Shown in pieces: positions 37,198 through 45,464 of a DNA stretch of 64,000 bases. The stretch is from Streptomyces sp. NRRL S-118. Its GTDB lineage: Bacteria > Actinomycetota > Actinomycetes > Streptomycetales > Streptomycetaceae. Each line of letters starts with the position of its first letter. The stretch's first letter is position 1. Below the pieces are notes generated by a model. The model worked only from the letters and a program-made list of their open reading frames with translations. It was not told where the DNA came from and ran no database searches. The translations under genes were made by a program, and so were the position numbers. Location: positions 88,463-152,462 of the forward strand of contig NZ_KL591003.1 in NCBI RefSeq assembly GCF_000716335.1. Direction: 5' to 3'.

Positions 37198-37686
37198 TCA
37201 GGTCGTTCCGTGGCTGCGGACCTCCTCCAAGGAGGCACGCATGATGTCGGTCGCGCGAGTGAACCAGTCGGACAGCACCGCGATCTCCTGGGGAGAGTAA
37301 TCGGCGAACAGCTCCGCGATCCGGCGATGGTTGCCTTCGTAGACCTCGTACACCCGGGCCGCCGCGGACACGTCGGCGACCACATGCACGCGTCTGCGGT
37401 CGCCGGGGTCGCTCCGGCGGCGGGCGTATCCCGCACGTTCGAGCCGGTTGATGACTCCGGTGATCGCCCCGGTCGTCAGCTTCGCCCGCTGGGCGAGCTC
37501 ACCGGCGCTGATGGTCTCCTGCGCTCCCTGCGCCTCCAGGATGAAACCGAGGCAGGTGAGGTCGGTGACGTTCAGCCCCAGCCTCTGCGCCACGTCGTGC
37601 TGGGCGACGATGCCCAGCGCGATGAGGTGATCCATCTGGGCATGAGCCTGTTCCGCCGTGGCGGGGGGCCGCACCTTGCCGTCCAC
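37198..37686 (-). CDS. MarR family transcriptional regulator
   Basis: The 162-residue protein has the MarR winged helix at about residues 40-105: SAGELAQRAKLTTGAITGVINRLERAGYARR, with the wing SDPGDRRRVHV. The GTG start has AAGGGA 8 nt upstream. It is divergent from an HGxxPAAW-like membrane protein gene, and an unusually dense set of palindromes lies between them. Autoregulation plus control of the neighbour is expected for this family. Confidence 0.85.
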   Translation of the reverse strand: MDGKVRPPATAEQAHAQMDHLIALGIVAQHDVAQRLGLNVTDLTCLGFILEAQGAQETISAGELAQRAKLTTGAITGVINRLERAGYARRRSDPGDRRRVHVVADVSAAARVYEVYEGNHRRIAELFADYSPQEIAVLSDWFTRATDIMRASLEEVRSHGTT

Positions 37687-37696
37687 CGAATATTCC

Positions 37697-37725
37697 CTTA
37701 GTCTCTAAGTAACTTAGCTCGCGAG
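37697..37725. promoter_or_regulatory. Overlapping palindromes, probable MarR operator
   Basis: CTTAG-TCT-CTAAG (37697-37709) overlaps CTAAGT-A-ACTTAG (37705-37717), and CTCGCGAG (37718-37725) follows directly. All three are perfect inverted repeats. They begin 10 bp upstream of the MarR start codon in the divergent gap and probably overlap its promoter. Confidence 0.65.
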
Positions 37726-37780
37726 ATAAACTTCTCTTCCGACATGGGGAGCCTATCTCTCGCCACCCGAAAGGCATGCC

Positions 37781-38158
37781 ATGAGCGCACACGGAGACGT
37801 CGATCTGGGCCACACCGTGGCGGGCTGGACCGGCACGGCGATCGGTCTCACCGGACTCGGCGTCATGGGACTGGCCGTCATCGCCGTGTCCCTCCCCCTG
37901 GCACTGCTCGGCTCGGGGATCCTCGCTGCCGCCGCCGCCGTGACGTGGGTGCTCCACCTCCTCGGCTGGGGCAAGCCGAGCGGAGTGCGTCCGCCCGAGG
38001 AGTGGTCCTGGAAGGTACGCGACCGGGCGGCGAGGCACGGCCACCGGGACTGCCTCGGCTGCCGCATGGCGGGCAGGCGCCCCACGGCGGCCGCCGCGCC
38101 CGCCCCGGTGGAACTCCCCGAGCCCGTCACGGCGGTAGCCGCTGCGGCCACACGATGA
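37781..38158 (+). CDS. HGxxPAAW-like small membrane protein
   Basis: The 125-residue protein starts MSAHGDVDLGHTVAGWTG, has two hydrophobic helices in residues 17-66 and then GWGKPSGVRPPEEW and a C-terminal CLGCRMAGRR motif. I recall this layout from the HGxxPAAW family of Streptomyces membrane proteins, whose function is unknown; the second Pro-Ala-Ala-Trp-like motif is RPPEEW here. The ATG has GAAAGG 8 nt upstream. The divergent MarR regulator probably controls it. Confidence 0.7.
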   Translation: MSAHGDVDLGHTVAGWTGTAIGLTGLGVMGLAVIAVSLPLALLGSGILAAAAAVTWVLHLLGWGKPSGVRPPEEWSWKVRDRAARHGHRDCLGCRMAGRRPTAAAAPAPVELPEPVTAVAAAATR

Positions 38159-38198
38159 GCCCTCGGTACGGCGCGGTCGCAGGCGGCCATCCTGACCG

Positions 38199-38243
38199 AC
38201 GACGGTGTCCGGCAACGGCAAGGCCGTTGCCGGACACCGTCGT
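38199..38243. terminator. Perfect 21-bp bidirectional terminator hairpin
   Basis: A 21-bp perfect stem (left arm 38199-38219, right arm 38223-38243, loop AAG) lies between two convergent genes, 40 bp past one stop and 32 bp past the other. It can terminate both transcripts. No T-run is present. Confidence 0.85.
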
Positions 38244-38275
38244 GACGGCCGGTCACTCCGGTTGCGGGAGCGCGG

Positions 38276-39535
38276 TCAGGCCCTTCCGAAGCCGATGAGC
38301 ACGCCGCCTTCCGCCTGCGCGAACAGGCGCCCTTGCGCGGTGGCGACACCGGGGACGGTCCAGCCCCGCCAGTCGGCCTCCGGAGTCACGTTCTCCATGG
38401 GGTGCGGCTCGGGCCACAGCCGGTGCGACCACACCCTTGCCCCGGTGCGCTCATCGAGGACCACCAGCTCACCGTTGCCGTCCTGCACGTACACGTACCC
38501 GCCCGCCACCAGACGGACGGTGGCCACCTGGCGCGGGCTGCTCCAGCTCCACACGGCCTGGTACGTGCCGGTGCTGACGGCCTTCACGACTCCGCGGTAC
38601 GTCACGTAGACCCGGCCCGGGCCGAACGCCGGAGTGGCGTCGGCGGGGAAGGAGCGCAGGGCGGCGCCGCTCTTCCGGTCGTAGGCGACCACCTTCTCGT
38701 CGTCGGACCAGCTGTTGCGCAGCCACAGGGCGCCGGCCCCCAGCACGGCCGGATTGCCGCCCGGCCCGGAGATGTTCGGGGCCTCGAAACGGCGCAGTTC
38801 CCTACCGGTGGCCCGGTCGAGCAGGTGGTAGGCGATGTTGTCGAAGCCGATCCACACACCGGCGTCGTCGACGGAGACCGTCGACCAGCCGTTCTCGGCG
38901 AGCGGTGCCGTCCACAGGCGTCGCCCGTCCGCCGCCCCCAGGGCCACCGCCAGCCCCCGCCCGTCCTGGGTGTAGAGGACGCCTTCGTACCAGGTCGGAG
39001 GGTACTGGCAGGAGGCGGATCCCGATCCGAGCCGGACGGTCCACTTCTGCGTGCCGGTGGCCGGATCCCACGCGGCGACAGTGCCGCTGAGGGTCTGTGT
39101 GTAGAGCAGTCCACCGCCGTAGCTCACGGTGGCTCCGGGTTCGCCCGTCAGGAACCGTTGCGGCCACAGATCCTTGCCGGTGGCAGCGTCGAGTCCGGCA
39201 AGCTGCATGCGCGGACCGCCCTCGTCCCCCTGATCGGCGTTGACCACGACGAAGACGTGACGGCCGACGGCCACGGGAGCGGAGACCGCGGACCCCAGAT
39301 CGCGGGACCACGACTTCTTGTAGGGCGGGGCGGCCGTGGCGCCGGCGACCCAGCTGTCGTTCCGGGCGTTGGCACGGTACCCCAGCGTGGCGTCGACGGG
39401 CTCCGTGGTCGTCACCGCCACGGGTCCGGCGCCCGCGGCAGCGGTCCGCGGAGCGGCGTCGACCGCCAGCAGCGCCACGGCCGCCGCCATGACACAACCG
39501 GCTCTTCTCCAGGCGTGCCGCACTGTTCTGTTCAC
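38276..39535 (-). CDS. Secreted PQQ-like beta-propeller protein
   Basis: The 419-residue protein starts with GTG (GGGGGG 4 nt upstream) and a signal peptide (RTVRHAWRRAG, then a hydrophobic core, AAA-GAG). The rest is a series of PQQ-enzyme-like blades: LDAATGKDLW, AWDPATGTQKW, LGAADGRRLWTA, YDRKSGAALRSF and LDERTGARVWSH. Each blade has the (D/A)xxTGxxxW pattern. No catalytic domain is attached, so it may be a scaffold or binding protein at the cell surface rather than a dehydrogenase. Confidence 0.75.
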   Translation of the reverse strand: MNRTVRHAWRRAGCVMAAAVALLAVDAAPRTAAAGAGPVAVTTTEPVDATLGYRANARNDSWVAGATAAPPYKKSWSRDLGSAVSAPVAVGRHVFVVVNADQGDEGGPRMQLAGLDAATGKDLWPQRFLTGEPGATVSYGGGLLYTQTLSGTVAAWDPATGTQKWTVRLGSGSASCQYPPTWYEGVLYTQDGRGLAVALGAADGRRLWTAPLAENGWSTVSVDDAGVWIGFDNIAYHLLDRATGRELRRFEAPNISGPGGNPAVLGAGALWLRNSWSDDEKVVAYDRKSGAALRSFPADATPAFGPGRVYVTYRGVVKAVSTGTYQAVWSWSSPRQVATVRLVAGGYVYVQDGNGELVVLDERTGARVWSHRLWPEPHPMENVTPEADWRGWTVPGVATAQGRLFAQAEGGVLIGFGRA

Positions 39536-39737
39536 TGTGCCCCCCAAGGCGAGACCCGCGCACCGGCGGGTACGGGAAGGACCGGTGTCCCGGCCGCCCT
39601 CTCCGTTACCCCCGCTTCCGTCCCTGATCCGTCCGGATCCGGCCAACTGGTCGCGCCGGTCCGGGAGGGGCAGGTACGGGCATGAGGCCGGAGGTACGCA
39701 TCCCTACGGCATGAGTCCGGCCCGCGCCCCGGCTTAG

Positions 39738-39941
39738 CAGACCGGAACGACGCCGTTGCAATGGCTGCACCGGGCGCGGGTGCGACGGGCGCAGTACCTG
39801 CTGGAGACGACGTCCTCTTCGGTGGAGCGGATCGCCGGACAGTGCGGATTCGGCTCGCCGACGGCGTTCCGGGAACGCTTCCGACGAGTGGTGGGGACGA
39901 GCCCGCAGGGCTACCGGAGGGCGTTCCGTCAGGGGGCGTAG
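39738..39941 (+). pseudogene. Remnant of an AraC-family regulator (C-terminal HTH)
   Basis: The frame reads TGTTPLQWLHRARVRRAQYL, then VERIAGQCGFGSPTAFRERF and VVGTSPQGYRRAF, which is the second half of an AraC DNA-binding domain with its normal C-terminus. A TAG stop at 39735-39737 lies directly before it, and no N-terminal part is found upstream in any frame. The gene is a truncated fossil. Confidence 0.75.
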
Positions 39942-40181
39942 CCGGCCGGGCCGGAAAAACGGCTTCGCTCCCGGTCGTTCGTGGAACGCAGGGATGCGGT
40001 GGGGGTCTCGGGGGTTCGGCCGAGGCACCGCCGGGCGCGCGCTGACGACGGCCACGTCATCCACGCGGTCGGCGGCACCGGGGTGACTTCCTCAGTGCCC
40101 GGCGCGGCCGCGTGCCCGGGACGGCCCGGCACACCCGGCACGGCCCGGCACGGCGGCCGGGGTGAGCGTGCGGCACGCAGG

Positions 40182-40478
40182 TCAGCGAGTGTCGCCGCAG
40201 TAGTAGTAGCGGCAGCTCACACCCGGCCCCGGTGCGCGCGGTTCGCCCTGCCGCGGTTCGTACACCGACCGGCCGCCGGGGAACTGCCCGAGCTCGGTGG
40301 GCAAGGCCGCGCCGTCGCCGACTTCCTCCGGCCGCCAGCCCGTGATGTCCAGCAGCAGCCCGTCCAGCGGCCCGCCGATCAGCACTGCGTACGTGTGGTG
40401 CGGCAACGGGCCGGGGTCGGGGTCGTCGTGGTCCCGGCCGTAGACCCGGCCGCGCAGCAGTTGCTCATCTCCGTTCAT
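40182..40478 (-). CDS. Hypothetical 98-residue protein
   Basis: The product starts MNGDEQLLRGRVYG and contains YAVLIGGPLDGLLLDITGW, then RSVYEPR and a C-terminal CRYYYCGDTR. The GGPLDGLLLD core is found in small Streptomyces proteins I have seen annotated as hypothetical. The ribosome site is weak. Function unknown. It lies 247 bp downstream of the GNAT gene and may not belong to that operon. Confidence 0.55.
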   Translation of the reverse strand: MNGDEQLLRGRVYGRDHDDPDPGPLPHHTYAVLIGGPLDGLLLDITGWRPEEVGDGAALPTELGQFPGGRSVYEPRQGEPRAPGPGVSCRYYYCGDTR

Positions 40479-40725
40479 GCCGACCAGCCTGGCAGCCACC
40501 ACTGACAACACAGGGTGCGTCAGGCTGGGGTGCTCCCGCGGCCGGAGGCGGCAGGCGTGGGTGAGGTGCCGCAGCAGGCGCGCCGGAGGACGGCACGGCG
40601 GCCGCCCGACCCCCGCTCGGCGCAACGCACACACCGTGCCGGGCGCGGGCAACCGCCGTCACCGCTGTCACCGCGGCGCTCGCAGCGTGCCGCCCGGCCC
40701 CGATGGCACCGGAGGGGGCCGGCAC

Positions 40726-41322
40726 TCAAACGAGGGTCTCGTGCTCGCCGACATAGGGCATGGACGGTTCCAGGCCGAGGTCCTGGGGCAGGAGGGACGC
40801 CATCCACGCGTCGCGCCGCACGCCGTCCTGGATGATGCGCGAGCGCAGGGTTCCCTCGTGGGTGAAGCCGACCTTGACGGCACAGGCCAGCGACCCCCTG
40901 TTCGCCACCTCTCCGACGCTCTCGATGCGGTCGAGCCTCAACTCGGTGAAGGCCCACCCTGCGATGGCGCGGATCGCCTCGGCGGTGTACCCCTTGCCCC
41001 GGTGGGCCGCGAGGGTCCAGCAACCCAGCGACGCCATGCGCTCGGATCGGCCCACCCAGCTGAGTCCGAAAATACCCATGGGACCCACGAGTTCCCCGGA
41101 GTCGCGGACCCGCACCCCGAAAAGGTAGTTGGTGTCCTCGCGCCAGCCCTCGGGGCAGAAGTGGTGGATGAAGTGCGCGGCCTGCTCCCGCGTACCGGGA
41201 CTCGGCACGTTGGTCCAACGCCGTATCAGCGGGTCCTTCCACGCCTCGACGAACGCGTCGACGTCGGAGTCGAGCAGCATTCCTATGTCGAGACGGTCGG
41301 TGACGATGTGCGCGGGCTCCAT
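40726..41322 (-). CDS. RimJ/RimL-type GNAT N-acetyltransferase at the end of the lanthipeptide operon
   Basis: The 198-residue protein has a GNAT fold: VTDRLDIGMLLDSD at the start, GPMGIFGLSW, the acetyl-CoA loop AAHRGKGYTAEAIRAIAGWAF and ANRGSLACAVKVGFTHEG. The best-known close relatives acetylate protein N-termini or small amines. The gene begins 13 nt after the ABC exporter stop codon, with AAGGGAG in that gap, so it is probably the last gene of the lanthipeptide operon. It could acetylate the mature peptide's N-terminus or give self-protection. Acetylation of an unrelated substrate is also possible. Confidence 0.8.
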   Translation of the reverse strand: MEPAHIVTDRLDIGMLLDSDVDAFVEAWKDPLIRRWTNVPSPGTREQAAHFIHHFCPEGWREDTNYLFGVRVRDSGELVGPMGIFGLSWVGRSERMASLGCWTLAAHRGKGYTAEAIRAIAGWAFTELRLDRIESVGEVANRGSLACAVKVGFTHEGTLRSRIIQDGVRRDAWMASLLPQDLGLEPSMPYVGEHETLV

Positions 41323-41335
41323 CGCAGTGCTCCCT

Positions 41336-43096
41336 TCAAGATCCGGCTGTCAGGTCGTGTGCCACCAGGCGTGCGTATCTGCCGTCCGCCGCCATGAGTT
41401 CCTCGTGGGTGCCCCGCTCGGTGATCCGCCCCTGGTGCAGCACCACGATGAGGTCGGCGTCCCGGACGGTGGACAGGCGGTGCGCGATGCTGATGCGGGT
41501 CCGGCCCGCGAGGGCCTCGGAGAGCGCCGCCTGTACCTCGTGCTCCGTGCGCGTGTCCAGCGCGCTCGTGGCTTCGTCGAGGACGAGCACGGCCGGGTCG
41601 CGCAGCAGTGTCCGGGCGAGTGCGAGCCGCTGCCGCTCACCCCCCGAGAAGCGGTAGCCGCGCTCACCGAGGACCGTGTCGTAACCGTCCGGCAGTCGCA
41701 CGATGGTGTCGTGCACCTGAGCGGTCCTCGTGGCGCGCAGAATGTCGTCGACGGTGGCGTCGTTCTTCGCGAAGCGGAGGTTCTCCCGGATCGACGCATG
41801 GAAGAAGTGGGATTCCTGCGACACCACGCCCACGGTCCGGGCCAGTGACGCGAAGGACACGTCGCGCACGTCCACGCCGTCGATCAGGACGCGGCCCCCG
41901 GACGCGTCGTACAGCCTCGGCAGCAGGTAGCCCAGTGTCGTCTTCCCCGACCCCGTCTCCCCCACGACCGCCACATGCGTGCCCGCCGGCACGTTCAAAT
42001 CCACGTCCCGGAGGGCCGGTCCGGTCCCTGCCCCGTCGTAGGCGAACGTGACCTGCTCGAACCGGACGTGTCCGCGGGGTGCTTCCAGCACGACCGGCAC
42101 GGGCGCCTCCGCGATGTCGGGCTCGAGGTCGAGGTAGGCGAGAACCCGCTCGAACAGCCCCAGCGACGCCTGCACCTGGACCCCGGTGGTGAGGAGCCCG
42201 ACGGCCGGCCAGAGGAGGGCCTGTTGAAGGGCGACGAACGCGACCAGTGTGCCGAGGGACGCGGTGCCGCCGCCCAGCACCACCCCGGCCACCCAGTACA
42301 ACAGGGCGGGTACGGAGGCCATGACCATGCCGATCAGCGAGAGCCGCCACCGGCCCGCCACCGCCGTGCTCACCTCGGCCTCCGCCAGGCCGGCCGACGC
42401 ACCGCGGAACCTGTCCGTCAGAGTGGGGGCGGCCCCCATGGTGCGGCTGAGGAGGATCCCGCCGACCGAGAGGGAGTCGCCGATCATTCCCGCCATGGCG
42501 GCCAGTCGGCGTTGCTTCTCGCGCGTCATGTCGAGGCGCTCCTTGCCCACGTGGTCGCTGATCCACGCGAAGAGCGCGAGCATGGGCAGGCACACCGCCG
42601 CCAGGCGCCAGTCCAGCACCAGCATGGACGTGGAGATCGCCAGCACGCTGGTGAGGTGGGAGACCAGAGAGGTGGCTGCCGTGGTCACCGTGGACTGCGT
42701 ACCGCCCACGTCGTTCAGGATCCGGGACTGCGTCTCTCCGGAGGAGTGGTCGGTGAAGAACCGCAAGGACATGCCCTGCAGCCGCGCGTGGACGCCGGTC
42801 CTCAGGTCGTGCATCACCCCCTGTCCCATCCTGGTCGAGATCAGGGTCTGCCAGGCGTCGAGGGCATTGGTGACGACGGCCACGGCGACCATGCCGAGCG
42901 CCAGTACGGTCAGCAGCCCCGGACGCTGCTGCGGCAGCGCCACGTCCAGGATGCCCTTGAGCAGGAACGGCCAGGTGATCGACACCAGCGCGTCCATGAC
43001 GAGGAGGAGGACGAGCAGCCACAGACTCCGGCGGTAGGGCGCGAACAGGCCCGCGATCCGGCGCCACGGCCGGTCGGGCCGGGCCGCCACGGTCAT
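41336..43096 (-). CDS. ABC exporter with fused ATPase (LanT-like)
   Basis: The 586-residue protein has six membrane segments in residues 20-310 and an ATPase domain with Walker A GETGSGKTTL, signature FSGGERQRLALA and Walker B VLVLDEATSALD. No C39 peptidase domain is at the N-terminus, so it exports but does not cleave the leader, as is usual for class I lanthipeptide systems. The ATG overlaps the previous stop (ATGA at 43093-43096). It is the obvious exporter of the modified peptide. Confidence 0.85.
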   Translation of the reverse strand: MTVAARPDRPWRRIAGLFAPYRRSLWLLVLLLVMDALVSITWPFLLKGILDVALPQQRPGLLTVLALGMVAVAVVTNALDAWQTLISTRMGQGVMHDLRTGVHARLQGMSLRFFTDHSSGETQSRILNDVGGTQSTVTTAATSLVSHLTSVLAISTSMLVLDWRLAAVCLPMLALFAWISDHVGKERLDMTREKQRRLAAMAGMIGDSLSVGGILLSRTMGAAPTLTDRFRGASAGLAEAEVSTAVAGRWRLSLIGMVMASVPALLYWVAGVVLGGGTASLGTLVAFVALQQALLWPAVGLLTTGVQVQASLGLFERVLAYLDLEPDIAEAPVPVVLEAPRGHVRFEQVTFAYDGAGTGPALRDVDLNVPAGTHVAVVGETGSGKTTLGYLLPRLYDASGGRVLIDGVDVRDVSFASLARTVGVVSQESHFFHASIRENLRFAKNDATVDDILRATRTAQVHDTIVRLPDGYDTVLGERGYRFSGGERQRLALARTLLRDPAVLVLDEATSALDTRTEHEVQAALSEALAGRTRISIAHRLSTVRDADLIVVLHQGRITERGTHEELMAADGRYARLVAHDLTAGS

Positions 43097-44094
43097 CGCC
43101 CGCCCCCCGCCGGCGCGCTCAGGGCCTCGGCGATCGCCGTCTGCCAGGACATCGGCAGACCGGCCCGGTTCCAGTGGAACACGATGAGGAACGCGGCTGC
43201 CTCCCGCGGACCCACCACGGCCTTCCGAGTGCCGAAGTACTCCTCGCGCCAGCGTGCGCAGGACGCGGCCACCGCGGTCCGGTACCCCTCGATCCGCGCG
43301 AGGGTCCGGTCGTCCACGAGCCGTGTCGGCCCGCCGGGCCCGGACCACGCGTCGCGCAGGCCGTCCGCGATCCGCGGCCAGTCGTCCGGCACGGTGGGGC
43401 CGAACGTGCGGCCGGCCCGCCGGCGCAGCACCTCCCAGACATGGCCGTCCTCCCAGCCCACGATGCCCAGGGCGTCGAACAGGACCCGGATCAGCAGCAG
43501 CGACACGGCCCATGCCGGAGCCTGCTCGTGCGGCGAGCCGTGGTGACGTGCCCAGTACAGCGAGTCCGCCGTGAAGATGCGGTGGACGAACTCCATGGAG
43601 CTCTCGCCTCCGAAGAGATGCGACTCGGGCTCGTAGAAGGCGCGGCTCCAGCTCTCGACGTGGCCCTGCCGGCACAGGCGGTCCCAGTCCGCCACGGTGA
43701 CCTCGTCCAGTTCGTCCTCCCGGCCGGACACGCACCGGAAGCGCACGCGCAGGACCGGTCCTTTGCGTACGAAGAAGAAGTCCTCGGCGGACTCCGCGTC
43801 CAAGTGGTCGACGGCGAGCCGGGCAAGCCGGGCGAACACCTCGCCGATGGCGGCCGGACGCGTCAGCAGCCGGTACTCCAGCCAGGGCACCGTGTCGGGT
43901 GCGCAGGCCGCCGCACGGCCGGCGTCGAGGAATCGCCGCGCGACCCGTGTGAACTCCGTGCTCTCGTCCGCCGTGTCGGTTTCCAGCAGGTCGGCGACAC
44001 GGCGCAGGAAGGCGGGCAGCCCGCCGGCCGGCATCCGTGGACCGGGAAGCAGAAGGCCGGGAAGCTCGTCCATGATCACGTCTCTTTCCCTCAT
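43093..44094 (-). CDS. Stand-alone SpaB_C / thiopeptide-type bacteriocin biosynthesis protein
   Basis: The 333-residue protein has the SpaB_C hallmark WLEYRLL early in the domain, RFRCVSG, then YEPESHLFGG...MEFVHRIFTADS, the same pattern found at the C-terminus of the LanB in this operon (YEPEVARYGG...FCLDSQ). In class I dehydratases this domain performs glutamate elimination; relatives of stand-alone type act as peptide aminoacyl-tRNA ligases or partner enzymes. ATG 44094 overlaps the LanC stop (ATGA); ATG 44073 is an alternative. It is a second copy of an enzyme domain already present in LanB, so it must do something extra. Confidence 0.75.
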   Translation of the reverse strand: MRERDVIMDELPGLLLPGPRMPAGGLPAFLRRVADLLETDTADESTEFTRVARRFLDAGRAAACAPDTVPWLEYRLLTRPAAIGEVFARLARLAVDHLDAESAEDFFFVRKGPVLRVRFRCVSGREDELDEVTVADWDRLCRQGHVESWSRAFYEPESHLFGGESSMEFVHRIFTADSLYWARHHGSPHEQAPAWAVSLLLIRVLFDALGIVGWEDGHVWEVLRRRAGRTFGPTVPDDWPRIADGLRDAWSGPGGPTRLVDDRTLARIEGYRTAVAASCARWREEYFGTRKAVVGPREAAAFLIVFHWNRAGLPMSWQTAIAEALSAPAGGGR

Positions 44095-45464
44095 ACCACC
44101 ATCAGGGCCGCTTCCCACGGGACCCGTGGCTCCGGGCCCGCGTACGTGTCCAGCGCCAGGGCGATGCCCGCAGCGCCCTCCAGGAGACCGGGGTAGTCCC
44201 CGCCGGCGGCCGATCCGCGTACGGGAACGACGTAGCCGAACGGCCGCTCGGGATCGAACGCGCTGAGGAGCATCTCCACGAGCGTGTCGCGCACCGGTAC
44301 GACCAGCTCCGCCAGCGGCCCGTCGGCGAAGAAGCGCAACATGGTCAACATGCCTGCCGTTCCATGGCACAGGCCCTGGTCCCGGAGACGCCACTCCTCG
44401 ATCGGGGCGCGCACCACGGCGCGTACCGAGTCCTCGGCGAGTTCCGTCCAGCCCGGCTCGCCGAAGGCGTCACCGGCCAGTTGGACGGCCCGCGAGACTC
44501 CCGGTGCGGCGTAGCACCACGCCGCGCGCCGGGAGGCCGGTACCGGTGTGCCCCGCAGCCACTGCTCCCGCGAGACGTAGTCCGCCCAGCCGACTCCGTA
44601 GGCATCGGTGTACGCGGCGCGGCGCAGTCGGGAAACGATGGCGGACGCCGCCCGGTGCTGGCCCTGCACGCGCACCCCCTCACGGAAGGCCACGGACAGC
44701 AGGGCGAGCGGGCCGGCGATGCCGTGCGCGAGCCCGAGGTTCAGGTGCCCGTGCTCCTCGACATCGGGTGTGACGCGGGCGGTGAGCGAGGGCGGGCCGT
44801 CGCACCACAGGCCCGGCAGAGGGCCGGAGGGCGCCGACACGGTACCGGCCATGCGCACGAGCGTGGCCAGCACTTCTTCGAGCGGGGCGCGCAAGGTGTC
44901 GCCGCGCAGGAGCATGTAGCGGCCCATGCCAGCCAGCCCTTCGATGGCGTCGTACCGCGCCATGCCGCCGATCGGCCGCTGCTCGATGTCCCGGCACAGA
45001 CGTGCGGCGTGCTGCGCCACGGTCCGGTCGAGGGACGCCAGGGCGCCGGTGTAGCCACCGGTGACCCGGTGCGCCATCTCCATGCCGAAGGCGAGGCCGG
45101 TGATCTCGCCGACGATGCCGTAACTCGGGCGGCGTGACCGGCCGAGCAGGTCGGTGGCCCGGCTCAGGTGGCGGTGTGCCGCGACGGCGAAGCCGGGGTG
45201 CCGGTTCGACCTGGTGATGCACAGCACGGCGAGACCCGCATGGCCCCGTCCCAGGGAAACCGGTCCCCAGGCGAGTGGTTCCGACGCGGGTGCGCCGGGC
45301 ACACCCGCCAGGGCCGCCACCTCGACCGGGTCGAGGAGGCGCTCGGTGAGGAGGTCGGACAGCTGCCCCGCGCGGTCCCGGTGGCGCGGAGGGGGAGTCG
45401 TCGTCCCGGGCGGGTGGGTCGCCGTCCCGGGCAGGGGGGTCGTCGTCTCGGGCAGGGGGGTCAT
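44091..45464 (-). CDS. lanC: LanC-type lanthionine cyclase
   Basis: The 457-residue protein has the LanC zinc ligands C317 in WCYAAPG and C366-H367 in LCHGTAG, followed by DYPGLLEGAAG near the end. The usual WCYGxPG reads WCYAAPG. It should close thioether rings by adding cysteine thiols to dehydroamino acids on the precursor. Residues 1-28 are a Pro/Thr-rich repeat (PLPETTTPLPGT and so on) not typical of the family; the coding DNA there is repetitive. ATG overlaps the LanB stop (ATGA at 45461-45464). The symbol is a family label. Confidence 0.85.
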   Translation of the reverse strand: MTPLPETTTPLPGTATHPPGTTTPPPRHRDRAGQLSDLLTERLLDPVEVAALAGVPGAPASEPLAWGPVSLGRGHAGLAVLCITRSNRHPGFAVAAHRHLSRATDLLGRSRRPSYGIVGEITGLAFGMEMAHRVTGGYTGALASLDRTVAQHAARLCRDIEQRPIGGMARYDAIEGLAGMGRYMLLRGDTLRAPLEEVLATLVRMAGTVSAPSGPLPGLWCDGPPSLTARVTPDVEEHGHLNLGLAHGIAGPLALLSVAFREGVRVQGQHRAASAIVSRLRRAAYTDAYGVGWADYVSREQWLRGTPVPASRRAAWCYAAPGVSRAVQLAGDAFGEPGWTELAEDSVRAVVRAPIEEWRLRDQGLCHGTAGMLTMLRFFADGPLAELVVPVRDTLVEMLLSAFDPERPFGYVVPVRGSAAGGDYPGLLEGAAGIALALDTYAGPEPRVPWEAALMVV

